Position numbers and translations under genes: made by a program | The notes under the pieces: model-generated | Seen by the model: only the letters and a program-made list of their open reading frames with translations | What the model was told of the DNA's origin: nothing | The model's database searches: none | NCBI GenBank assembly: GCA_016223245.1 | Contig: JACRPL010000021.1 | Location: forward strand, 122,770 to 186,769 | Direction of reading: 5' to 3' | DNA from: Candidatus Saganbacteria bacterium | Lineage (GTDB): Bacteria; Margulisbacteria; WOR-1; XYC2-FULL-46-14; XYC2-FULL-37-10 | Length of the DNA: 64,000 nucleotides | Shown: positions 39,241-47,492 of the stretch, in pieces | Numbering within the stretch: the first letter of the stretch is position 1 | Layout of the letters: the number at the start of each line of letters is the position of its first letter

Positions 39241-40672
39241 ATCTTTGTCGCTGTCTGTGATTATGCCTGTTTATAACGAAGTATATACAATCGAAAAATG
39301 CATCGAGAGAGTTTTGGCTGTTCGTAGCTCCCATATTTCGGAAATCGAACTTATCGTGGTTGATGATGGATCTACTGATGGGACAAAAGAAATATTGCAT
39401 AAATATAAGGAAAGATATCCTCATCAGATAGTTTTTGTTGAGCATGGAAAAAATAAAGGTAAGGGTTCGGCCGTTAGAACAGCTTTAGAAAGCGCAAAAA
39501 ACGATGTATGCATCATTCAGGATGCGGACTTGGAATATAATCCGGAAGATTTTGATAAATTAGTTGTACCCTTTATAAAAGAGAATGCAGATGCGGTTTT
39601 TGGATCGCGGTTTATTATTAGAGATTATGCCAGAGTGCTCTATTATCGCCATGCGCTAATGAATCGCTTTCTTACATTCTTAACAAATTTGATAACAGAT
39701 CTGAATTATACAGACATGGAAACTTGTTATAAGGCGGTTCGGACTGGGTTGCTTAAATCGATCCCTTTGCGTTCGAACGGATTTGATCTTGAACCAGAAA
39801 TTTCCATCAAACTTGCAAAAAGAGGGGCCCATATATTTGAGGTTCCAATAAGTTATTCGGGAAGAACCAGGCAAGAAGGGAAAAAAATTGGATGGAAGGA
39901 CGGAGTCATGGCCTTTATAACTTTATTGAAATATTTATTGATCGATGATATTTATAAAGATGATGAATATGGGTCGCATATTTTGACAAGTTTGACGCAC
40001 GCGCCAAAATTTTCACAATGGATGGCGGATACTATTAAGCCATTTGTCGGAAAAAGAGTTCTGGAAATTGGAGCTGGTATTGGCAATATGACCGGATATT
40101 TTATCCCTAAAAAAAAATATGTGGTAAGCGATCTTAATGAGAATTATCTGAAATATATGCGAAATAATTGCAAAAACAAACCGTATCTTGAAGTCAAGAA
40201 AGTGGATTTGACGTTACAGCAAGATTTTGATTGGTGTAAAGAACAGTTTGACACAGTCATTTGCTTGAATGTTCTAGAGCATATTTCTGACGATGTTGCA
40301 GCATTAAAAAACATTTGCACGGCTTTGAATGGAGATGGCAGGGCTATAATTTTGGTGCCTCAGAATCAATCATTATATTCATCTCTTGATGCGGTGGTTG
40401 GGCATGTCAAGCGATATTCAACAGAACAATTGCGCCAGAGCATGATTGCCTCTGGATTTGAAGTTGAACAAATGATCACTGATTTTAACAAAATAGGCGT
40501 ACTAAGCTGGGTTTTAAACGGCAAGCTTATGCGCCGCAAGCATTTCTCGCGCGTACAGCTTAAAATATTGAATAGCTTGACTTGGTTGTTCCGGATAATT
40601 AATCCTCTCCTTCCATGGAATGGACTTTCATTGATATGTGTTGGAAAGAAGGCAGGATCAACAGAAACATGA
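39233..40672 (+). CDS. Fusion: family 2 glycosyltransferase (N) + SAM methyltransferase (C)
   Basis: A 479-aa protein with the opposite order to the fusion at 12556-14004. Seen: GT2 domain at about 1-235 (SLSVIMPVYNEVYTIEKCIERVL, VVDDGSTDGTKEIL, HGKNKGKGSAVRTALESA, QDADLEYNPEDF), resembling polyprenyl-phosphate mannose synthases; then a class I methyltransferase from about 260 with motif I VLEIGAGIGNMTGYF around 277 and LNVLEHISDDVAALKN. Start GTG 39233 has AAAGGAGGG at 39217-39224. It may make a lipid-phosphate sugar that feeds the membrane GT39-like protein encoded next; that is inference from order. Confidence 0.9.
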   Translation: MDRSLSLSVIMPVYNEVYTIEKCIERVLAVRSSHISEIELIVVDDGSTDGTKEILHKYKERYPHQIVFVEHGKNKGKGSAVRTALESAKNDVCIIQDADLEYNPEDFDKLVVPFIKENADAVFGSRFIIRDYARVLYYRHALMNRFLTFLTNLITDLNYTDMETCYKAVRTGLLKSIPLRSNGFDLEPEISIKLAKRGAHIFEVPISYSGRTRQEGKKIGWKDGVMAFITLLKYLLIDDIYKDDEYGSHILTSLTHAPKFSQWMADTIKPFVGKRVLEIGAGIGNMTGYFIPKKKYVVSDLNENYLKYMRNNCKNKPYLEVKKVDLTLQQDFDWCKEQFDTVICLNVLEHISDDVAALKNICTALNGDGRAIILVPQNQSLYSSLDAVVGHVKRYSTEQLRQSMIASGFEVEQMITDFNKIGVLSWVLNGKLMRRKHFSRVQLKILNSLTWLFRIINPLLPWNGLSLICVGKKAGSTET

Positions 40673-42564
40673 TCTTGATCCTTTTTCCGATGCTTGCTTT
40701 TCTTGGCTTATGGGGATTATTCAACCAAAAGCTGTCCATGCGAGAATCTTTTATATGGGCTTCAATTATTTTTGGTTTATTTGTTGTAATAATTACTGAA
40801 GTTTTAAGTTTATTTAAATGGATTAAGCCCGTTCCTTTAGCTTTGAGTTGGCTTTTTCTTTCTTTTTTGGTAATAGTAATATTAATTAAATATTATAGGA
40901 CAAACTTGCGTATAAATATTGTTTTTCCGCGTTCATTCAGCTCATTGGAAAAAGTTCTGTTGAGCTGCATAATAACGATTATGGCTATCACTTTTATAAT
41001 CGCCTTGGTTGCGCCACCAAATAATTACGACTCCATGACTTATCATATGTCTAGAGTTGTACATTGGGAGCAGAATCAAAGCATTGCTCATTATCCGACA
41101 GGGATTGTACCCCAATTATCTCTCCCGCCGTTGGCAGAATTTATTATTCTAAATTTTCAAATATTATCGGGAAATGATCGATTCGCAAACTTAGTCCAGT
41201 GGATCAGCATGTTTGGAAGTGTTATTGTGATAACTCTGATTGCACAACTGCTCGGAGGCAACAGAAAGCAACAAATATTATCCGGTTTTATTGGTAGTAC
41301 TATTCCAATGGGAATTCTACAGGCGACAAGCACTCAAAATGATTATGTTGTAGCTTTCTGGCTGCTTGGATTGGTTTATTTTGTTATTAAATCGGATACA
41401 GGGTGGGGCGCATTTAATATTGCTGGGGCAGCGATGGCTCTGGGTTTGGCGATCCTGACGAAATCGATCGCATTTTTCTATGCTTTTCCTTTTTTGGTTT
41501 GGCTGATATATATTTATCTTAAAAAAGTAAAGTTAAATTCCTGGAAATATTTATTATTTATGTTGCTGATCATTCTTGCGATCAACAGCGGGCATTATTA
41601 TAGGAATTTCAATGTGTTTTCTTCGATTGAGGGGCCAAATTATAGCACAAAGAATGAAACCATTTTGCCTCGAAATATTTTGTCTAATTGTATAAGTTAT
41701 TTTGCTGCAAATCTTGCTACCCCATCGTTTAAAATAAATAATGCAATCGAAGATGGAGTGGCGCATTTCAATGGCATAATTGGTGTAAAGTATTTTGATA
41801 AACGATCGGTTCGTGAGCCATTTGAGGTTTACCGGTATGCTCCCCATGAAGATATTGTCCCTTCACCCGTGCATCTATTGTTGATTGTTTTAAGCGGAAT
41901 AGCGTTCTTTTGTAGTAGGAGTTTGCGACAGAATACAAGTTTATTATTTTATTGCGTTTCACTTTTTGTTGGTTGTCTGCTGCTTTTCGCATTGCTAAGA
42001 TACCAGAGCGCCTTTTTTCGTTTTACTTTGTCTTTTATTGTATTGTCTTCCCCATTACTGGGCATTATACTTGAAAAAATATTTTCAAAAGGAATTCTTG
42101 TTGTGATGATTATTGTAATGATGATTTTGGCTCTGCCGCCATTAATAATGAATATTACTAGGCCAATAATCCCGCCGCCTCTTGCCCATAGGTCAGAATT
42201 TTCAATTCTGAATGTCCCGAGGCAATTCTTTTATTTTGGCGGAGGGCGACAAGCAGAATATGAAAGTTATAAAAACATTGTTAAAACGATAAAAAACCGA
42301 AAATACATAAATATTGGTGTTATTGGCATTAATAATGAATATCCGCTCTGGGCATTATTAGAAAATAGCGGCATCAAGTTTAGGCTTGAGCATTTGGAGG
42401 TTGATAACTTATCAAATTCAATAAAAATGGACTTTAAACCTTCGGCAGTTATTATTTTCAGCGATGATCCCTTAGTTGAAGAAAAATATAGATATAAATT
42501 TAAATACCGTGAAATTGTCGGCAAAAGCCATTTTGGCAGGAATATAATAATCTATGGGGAATAA
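40669..42564 (+). CDS. Membrane glycosyltransferase, GT39/PMT-like (GT-C fold)
   Basis: A 631-aa polytopic protein with about eleven hydrophobic helices. The large first loop (APPNNYDSMTYHMSRVVHWE...) carries the acidic residue that is catalytic in GT-C transferases using polyprenyl-phosphate sugars. It acts from the periplasmic side. ATG 40669 is chosen because it overlaps the previous stop (ATGA) and begins the first helix; the in-frame codon at 40615 would add a hydrophilic leader inside the previous gene. The preceding GT2-methyltransferase may make its lipid-linked donor. Confidence 0.8.
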   Translation: MILILFPMLAFLGLWGLFNQKLSMRESFIWASIIFGLFVVIITEVLSLFKWIKPVPLALSWLFLSFLVIVILIKYYRTNLRINIVFPRSFSSLEKVLLSCIITIMAITFIIALVAPPNNYDSMTYHMSRVVHWEQNQSIAHYPTGIVPQLSLPPLAEFIILNFQILSGNDRFANLVQWISMFGSVIVITLIAQLLGGNRKQQILSGFIGSTIPMGILQATSTQNDYVVAFWLLGLVYFVIKSDTGWGAFNIAGAAMALGLAILTKSIAFFYAFPFLVWLIYIYLKKVKLNSWKYLLFMLLIILAINSGHYYRNFNVFSSIEGPNYSTKNETILPRNILSNCISYFAANLATPSFKINNAIEDGVAHFNGIIGVKYFDKRSVREPFEVYRYAPHEDIVPSPVHLLLIVLSGIAFFCSRSLRQNTSLLFYCVSLFVGCLLLFALLRYQSAFFRFTLSFIVLSSPLLGIILEKIFSKGILVVMIIVMMILALPPLIMNITRPIIPPPLAHRSEFSILNVPRQFFYFGGGRQAEYESYKNIVKTIKNRKYINIGVIGINNEYPLWALLENSGIKFRLEHLEVDNLSNSIKMDFKPSAVIIFSDDPLVEEKYRYKFKYREIVGKSHFGRNIIIYGE

Positions 42565-42669
42565 GGGCTATAAAAAAAAAGAACAATTAATGGCTTATCT
42601 GCCAGAGGCATTAAACGCAAGGCTGAAGTTATGAATGTCATTATATACGGTCTGGGGAGTGGCCGATGA
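42554..42669 (+). other. Chain of two mini reading frames coupled by ATGA
   Basis: Between the GT39-like gene and the next glycosyltransferase two short frames lie end to end: 42554-42634 (26 codons, overlapping the end of the preceding gene) and 42631-42669 (12 codons). Each stop overlaps the next ATG as ATGA, and the last overlaps the start at 42666. The 12-codon frame reads MNVIIYGLGSGR, like the first strand of a Rossmann fold, so it could be a deletion remnant. It could equally serve as a ribosome relay or be chance. Confidence 0.3.
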
Positions 42670-43778
42670 AAATAGCAATTAATGCCTTGTCTGCTAAAAT
42701 AGGCGGAGGCGTGACTTACTTAAGATATCTTATACCCGAGTTGGCTCTTCAGGGAAGCGAGCATAAATTTTGTCTTTTTATTTCTCGTTCGCATTTTGAT
42801 GAAATATTTAATGACATTAAGCTGTCCGACAATATCAAAATAATTAAATTAAATACGGATGGCCCTTTATTGCGAATAGTCAGCGAACATTGTTTTTTGC
42901 CTTTTTATCTCGTCAAGGAAAGAATAGATTTATTGTTTTGTCCAGCCAATATAATGCCGCTATTTGTATTGTGCAAGAAGATCGTTTGGATCCAAAATAT
43001 TTTTCCTTTTATTAAGAAGTACATAAATAAAAATCTGCGCGATAGGTTGCTTGATATTTTTACGATGATTTCAGCCCTAAAAGCTGATCGAATTATCCTC
43101 TCATCAAAAGATTCACTTGATTTGGTCTTGGAAACAGGGGTGAGCAGAAGCAAATGCAGACAATGCTATTTGGGGGTTAAACCTTTTTCCCTGCCATTGG
43201 TTAACAAAGAAAAAATCATTTTATTGGTTTCAAATATATATTCGCATAAAAATATCAAAACGTTGGTTCGGGCTTTTTCTCTGCTAAAAGAGGAAATCAG
43301 GCAGGAATTTCGCCTGATTATTGTTGGAAAAACGGTTGGGATTGAGAGCGAAGCGGAACTGAACGCTTTATTGTGCTTACGCAAAAAACTATACCTTGAT
43401 GAAAATGTCGTTTTTAATACGGAAGTGGACGGAAAAGAGTTGGCACATTTATATGCTTCCTCTTTAATTTTTGTTATGCCATCGCTGATCGAAAGTTTTT
43501 CTTTCCCGGTGTTTGAGGCAATGTCCTCAGGATTGCCGGTTATTGCTGCAAACGCTACTTGTCTGCCTGAAGTGCTTGACGGCGCTGGTTTATTATTCAG
43601 GCCAGACAGCCCTGTTGATTTGGCCGAGAAACTGACCCGATTAATTGAGGACCCAGGCCTGGCCGCTACTTTGGCTATTAAAGGAAAGGAACGAGCTGCC
43701 TTATTTACATGGGCAAAGACAACCGCCTTATTACTTGGATATTTTAAAGAACTGGAAAAAGAGCCTCGCAACACATGA
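42666..43778 (+). CDS. Family 4 glycosyltransferase (GT-B)
   Basis: A 370-aa retaining transferase. Seen: IAINALSAKIGGGVTYLRYLIPEL (glycine-rich acceptor loop), LLFCPANIMPLF, then the donor domain ILLVSNIYSHKNIKTLVRAF and PSLIESFSFPVFEAMSSGLPVIAA, which contains the EX7E motif. No membrane helix. It is coupled by ATGA to the radical SAM gene that follows. Donor unknown; mannosyl or rhamnosyl transfer is common in the family. Confidence 0.93.
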   Translation: MKIAINALSAKIGGGVTYLRYLIPELALQGSEHKFCLFISRSHFDEIFNDIKLSDNIKIIKLNTDGPLLRIVSEHCFLPFYLVKERIDLLFCPANIMPLFVLCKKIVWIQNIFPFIKKYINKNLRDRLLDIFTMISALKADRIILSSKDSLDLVLETGVSRSKCRQCYLGVKPFSLPLVNKEKIILLVSNIYSHKNIKTLVRAFSLLKEEIRQEFRLIIVGKTVGIESEAELNALLCLRKKLYLDENVVFNTEVDGKELAHLYASSLIFVMPSLIESFSFPVFEAMSSGLPVIAANATCLPEVLDGAGLLFRPDSPVDLAEKLTRLIEDPGLAATLAIKGKERAALFTWAKTTALLLGYFKELEKEPRNT

Positions 43779-45229
43779 ATGTTTTATTTGTTTATTCAAT
43801 AAATGATTTTCAGTCTTCAAAAACACCTTTGCGGATACAAGAACAAATGCAGCTAGGTATTTCGTATATCTCTTCGCTATTAAAAAAATACGGCCATTCA
43901 ACTAAACTTCTTGTTTTAAGCAGAATCTCTGGTGAAAAAAATAAGATTATTATAGATAATTGCCTTGAAGCGTTCAAGCCAAGCGTTATTTGTTTTACTT
44001 CGATAACAACGGAATATGATTTTGTGGCGGGCATAGCAAAATATATTAAGAATAAGTATGAACATATATTTTTGATAATTGGAGGGCCGCACGCCTCTCT
44101 AAATCCTGAAAGTGTTATTAATGATAATTTTGATGCTTTGTGTGTTGGGGAGGGGGAATTTCCAACGCTTGAATTGATAGCACAATTAGAACAGGGGCTG
44201 CGTCCTTCGAATATACCTAATTTATGGATAAAAAGTAATTTTGGTGTTCAAAAAAATCTTACTCGTCAATTTATGCAAAATTTGAACGAATTGCCTTTTC
44301 CTGACAGAGAAATGTGGCAAGAATGGATAGCAGATACTCTAGGAACAAGGCATTCTATATTGCTGGGGCGAGGATGCCCTTTTCAATGCACTTACTGCTG
44401 CAATCATGCATTCAAAAAGTTGGCTCCAGGGAAATATGTCAGACATAGATCTCCCGAAAATATTATTGATGAGATTAGGGATATTTTGGGGAAATTTCCC
44501 GAAACTAAAGAAATATATTTAGAGGTCGAAACAATAACCATTAACAATCAATGGGCGTTGGATTTATTCTCGGCGATTTCGGCATTTAATCCTGGCTCTG
44601 GCCGCTTGCTGTCATTTGGGGTAAATATAAGGCTTTCCCTAAATATGGAACTAGAAAAGCTTTTTGCCGCTATGGAAAAAAGCAATGTAAAATTTATAAA
44701 TATTGGGTTAGAATCAGGCAGTGAAAGAATTCGCAGGGACATTCTTAAGCGGAACTATTCAAATAAAGATGTTATTGATGCAGTAAAACTAGCGAGAAGG
44801 TACGGGTTAAAAATTTGTTTTTATAACATGATGGGGATTCCGGGGGAAACAATTGAGGATTATTATGAAACAATTAAAATTAATCGCGAATGCTTGCCGG
44901 ATTGGAATTCCAATTCGATATTTTATCCATATCCAGGGACCGATTTGTATAATCTATGCGGACAAAACAAGCTGTTGGGAAAACAAATTGATACTGAAAT
45001 GGAGAGGGACCGTGCTGTTTTGGACCTTCCAGGATTTTCAAGAAAACAAATACAAAAATCTTATATATGGTTTGATTATTATGTTTACAATGGGTATTTG
45101 CCAATATATAAATTGCTAGCAAGAGTATTTTCTTTAACGCTCAGATCATCTCCTATATTCAGCAGGATAAGATCGTTGATCAAATATTTTGGGCTATATG
45201 ATTATGCGAGGAATGTTCTTAGGAAATGA
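43775..45229 (+). CDS. Radical SAM protein with B12-binding-like N-terminal domain
   Basis: The third radical SAM enzyme of the cluster, 484 aa. Seen: the N-terminal domain (LFVYSINDFQSSKTPLRIQEQMQLGISYISSLLKKYGH, ICFTSITTEYDFV, LIIGGPHASLNPESV, CVGEGEFPTLELI), the iron-sulfur motif GRGCPFQCTYCCN around residue 205, and LESGSERIRRDILKRNYS plus MGIPGETIEDYYE of the barrel. DxHxxG is again not seen. Its C-terminal 80 residues are basic and hydrophobic. The reaction cannot be named. Confidence 0.88.
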   Translation: MNVLFVYSINDFQSSKTPLRIQEQMQLGISYISSLLKKYGHSTKLLVLSRISGEKNKIIIDNCLEAFKPSVICFTSITTEYDFVAGIAKYIKNKYEHIFLIIGGPHASLNPESVINDNFDALCVGEGEFPTLELIAQLEQGLRPSNIPNLWIKSNFGVQKNLTRQFMQNLNELPFPDREMWQEWIADTLGTRHSILLGRGCPFQCTYCCNHAFKKLAPGKYVRHRSPENIIDEIRDILGKFPETKEIYLEVETITINNQWALDLFSAISAFNPGSGRLLSFGVNIRLSLNMELEKLFAAMEKSNVKFINIGLESGSERIRRDILKRNYSNKDVIDAVKLARRYGLKICFYNMMGIPGETIEDYYETIKINRECLPDWNSNSIFYPYPGTDLYNLCGQNKLLGKQIDTEMERDRAVLDLPGFSRKQIQKSYIWFDYYVYNGYLPIYKLLARVFSLTLRSSPIFSRIRSLIKYFGLYDYARNVLRK

Positions 45230-45278
45230 TGAGAATCGAATGAATAAAGATGCTAAAAAAGGAAAGCATATAATATGA
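45226..45278 (+). other. Two mini reading frames coupled by ATGA between genes
   Basis: After the radical SAM gene, a 5-codon frame (45226-45243) and a 12-codon frame (45240-45278) follow in series. Each ends in an ATGA that starts the next, and the second ends in the ATGA starting the glycosyltransferase at 45275. AAGGAAAG inside the second frame is the probable ribosome binding site of the glycosyltransferase. The pattern repeats that at 42554-42669. Function is unproven. Confidence 0.3.
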
Positions 45279-46510
45279 AAATAATGATCTTGACGAATAG
45301 TTATCCTCCAGAAGTTAGCGCCGGGGCTAATCAGCTTTTTGAACTAGCGCAGGCGTTAACATCTTCCGGTCATTCGGTTTCAGTTGTTTCTCGTTTTCCC
45401 AGGCGCCTTCCCAAAGAGCAGAGACCAATATTTGGTTGGCGGTTGATAATTAGAGAAAAATGTCCAGAAGCGCATGTTGTAAGAGTAAAAGTTCCGGAGC
45501 TTTCTCGTAGGATTCCACTACTGCGGGAGATTGAGCATGTGCTAAATTTTTTTCTATTGATTGTTGCCTGCCTAATAAGTGGAAAATCGGAAGTGATTTT
45601 GGTCTATTCACCGCCAATAATTTCTGCTTACGCGGCGCTTGTTGTGCGTTTTTTTTATCGAAACAAAATAGTCCTTAATGTTCAGGATCTTTTTCCCCAA
45701 AGTTTAATTGATTTAGGATTGTTAAAAAATAGGTTTTTAATCGCTCTTTCACGCGTGATCGAACGTCTTCTCTATAAGCGTGTTGACCATATCACGGTTA
45801 TGTCAGAAATGAACAGGGAGATCGTCGGCAAGACGGCTGGGAACCTCGATAAAATTCAAGTTGTTTACAATTGGGTCGATACCGATTATATCCGGCCAGG
45901 TGACAGGCTCAATGAATTCAGGCGAGAATTTGGCCTGGGCGAGAAATTTGCGCTGACCTTTGCTGGCTGTATTGCCGATTCGCAGGATATGGACATTATT
46001 TTGAATTCGGCCAAAAAGCTTGAAGAGGAGAAAGGGCTTATCTTTTTGCTGGTCGGCAATGGCCCTCGCTATGAAGACACGATCACAAAAACAAAAGCTA
46101 TGGGGCTCAAGAACGTGCTGATTATGCCTATCCAACCGAGAGAAAAATATGTTAAACTATTAGCAGCTTCGGACGTGGGATTAATTACTCTTAATTCTGC
46201 AGTTGCAACACCGGTTGTCCCATCGAAAATGCTCAGTATTATGTCAGCCGGTCGGGCGATCTTAGCAAGTTTGCCTTTGTTTGGAGATGCCCCGGAATTT
46301 ATTGAAAAGGCGGGCAGTGGGATCGTTGTTAGTGCGGGCGATACAGAAGCGTTCTATAGGGCTGTATTGAAATTATTTAATGACCGCAAACTTTGCCGAG
46401 AATATGGGGCGAGTGGAAGGGCTTGGGTTGTTGTGAATTATTCGCTTGATGTCTGCGCCAGAAAATATGAAAAGCTTTTTGCTGAGGTGATAAAAGATGG
46501 CATCAAATAA
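45275..46510 (+). CDS. Family 4 glycosyltransferase (WbuB-like)
   Basis: A 411-aa GT-B transferase. Seen: MILTNSYPPEVSAGANQLFELAQALTSSG, LVYSPPIISAYAALV, NVQDLFPQSLIDLGLL, YNWVDTDYIRPGDR, and TPVVPSKMLSIMSAGRAILAS at the nucleotide-sugar site. These segments fit the WbuB group that acts in O-antigen assembly. A clear paralogue of the same length lies at 49652-50887. A hydrophobic stretch in the middle (FFLLIVACLI) may attach it to the membrane. Donor unknown. Confidence 0.92.
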   Translation: MKIMILTNSYPPEVSAGANQLFELAQALTSSGHSVSVVSRFPRRLPKEQRPIFGWRLIIREKCPEAHVVRVKVPELSRRIPLLREIEHVLNFFLLIVACLISGKSEVILVYSPPIISAYAALVVRFFYRNKIVLNVQDLFPQSLIDLGLLKNRFLIALSRVIERLLYKRVDHITVMSEMNREIVGKTAGNLDKIQVVYNWVDTDYIRPGDRLNEFRREFGLGEKFALTFAGCIADSQDMDIILNSAKKLEEEKGLIFLLVGNGPRYEDTITKTKAMGLKNVLIMPIQPREKYVKLLAASDVGLITLNSAVATPVVPSKMLSIMSAGRAILASLPLFGDAPEFIEKAGSGIVVSAGDTEAFYRAVLKLFNDRKLCREYGASGRAWVVVNYSLDVCARKYEKLFAEVIKDGIK

Positions 46511-47480
46511 AGAACCGAAATTATTTATTGACTGGATTAATAATGATCCTTTATCCAGACTTTCCGAGGGCTTTAAATGGGTAGGATTGGATCAAGCAAT
46601 TAAGCCTGGAATGACCGTCTTGCTGAAGCCAAACCTTACATATCCAAAATTTAAGGCAGGAGTCACAACGACCCCTCAAGTGTTGGAAGCTTCTATCAAG
46701 CTTTTTTGCGATCTTGGGGCAAAAGTTGTCGTTGGCGAATCCGATGGCGGGTATAATTCTTATGAAGTTAAAGATGCTTATCATGATTTTGGGCTTTATG
46801 ACTTAGAGAAGAAATATGGGATCAAGGTTGTTTGTTTTTCTTCTGATAAAAGCACATGGAGAACAATAACGGTAAATAAATATTTTAAGGAATTTAAAGT
46901 AGAATATCCCGCCGTTCTTGAGGATTGCGACCATTTTATTACTTTTCCAGTTCCGAAAGTCCATGCCATGACCGGTATTAGTCTTTCCTACAAGAACCAA
47001 TGGGGGTGCGTGCCAAACACTATGAGGCTCCGATATCATCCCATATTCAATGAAGCTATTTTCGCGATAAACCAAATACCAAAAAGTAAGTTTTCTATAA
47101 TCGATGGTACATATGGCTTGACCAGAAGCGGTCCGATGGTTGGGGATGTTTTTAATTGGGGCTTTATTTTGGTGTCGAATAATTTCGAAGCGGCTGATCT
47201 GGCCGTCAGCAAAATGATGGAAGTTGATCTGAAATCGATCATACATTACAAGAAAGTATTCAAGCATGGGCTTGTGCCAAAAATACAGGACATAAGTTTT
47301 AATCAAGATTATACTAAATTCATTTCAGATAAATTCTATCTAAGAAGAGATTTCTGGAATTATGTCGCATTAGTTGCATGGCTTCACCCATGGATAAATC
47401 ATTTTTTTTATGAATCATCTTTGGCCGATTTATTGCATAAAATCATGTATACATTTCGAGAAAAACCGATTAGCAAATAG
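46497..47480 (+). CDS. DUF362 domain protein
   Basis: A 327-aa protein of the DUF362 family. Seen: VLLKPNLTYPKFKAGVTTTPQVLEA, VVVGESDGGYNSY, HFITFPVPKVHAMTGISLSYKNQWGCVPN, and SIIDGTYGLTRSGPM, the core of that family. The ferredoxin-type cysteine clusters that accompany many DUF362 proteins are absent: only four isolated cysteines occur. No function is established for this group in glycan synthesis. It overlaps the preceding glycosyltransferase by 14 bases and is followed by the bi-domain oxidoreductase, so it belongs to the same unit. Confidence 0.88.
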   Translation: MASNKEPKLFIDWINNDPLSRLSEGFKWVGLDQAIKPGMTVLLKPNLTYPKFKAGVTTTPQVLEASIKLFCDLGAKVVVGESDGGYNSYEVKDAYHDFGLYDLEKKYGIKVVCFSSDKSTWRTITVNKYFKEFKVEYPAVLEDCDHFITFPVPKVHAMTGISLSYKNQWGCVPNTMRLRYHPIFNEAIFAINQIPKSKFSIIDGTYGLTRSGPMVGDVFNWGFILVSNNFEAADLAVSKMMEVDLKSIIHYKKVFKHGLVPKIQDISFNQDYTKFISDKFYLRRDFWNYVALVAWLHPWINHFFYESSLADLLHKIMYTFREKPISK

Positions 47481-47492
47481 AAAGGATAAACT

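Noticed and set aside
43166..43774. 202-codon reading frame on the - strand
   Set aside because: It lies entirely inside a well-supported family 4 glycosyltransferase on the + strand and shows only low-complexity serine-rich sequence.
46803..47306. 167-codon reading frame on the - strand
   Set aside because: Antisense to the DUF362 gene, whose conserved motifs are clear.
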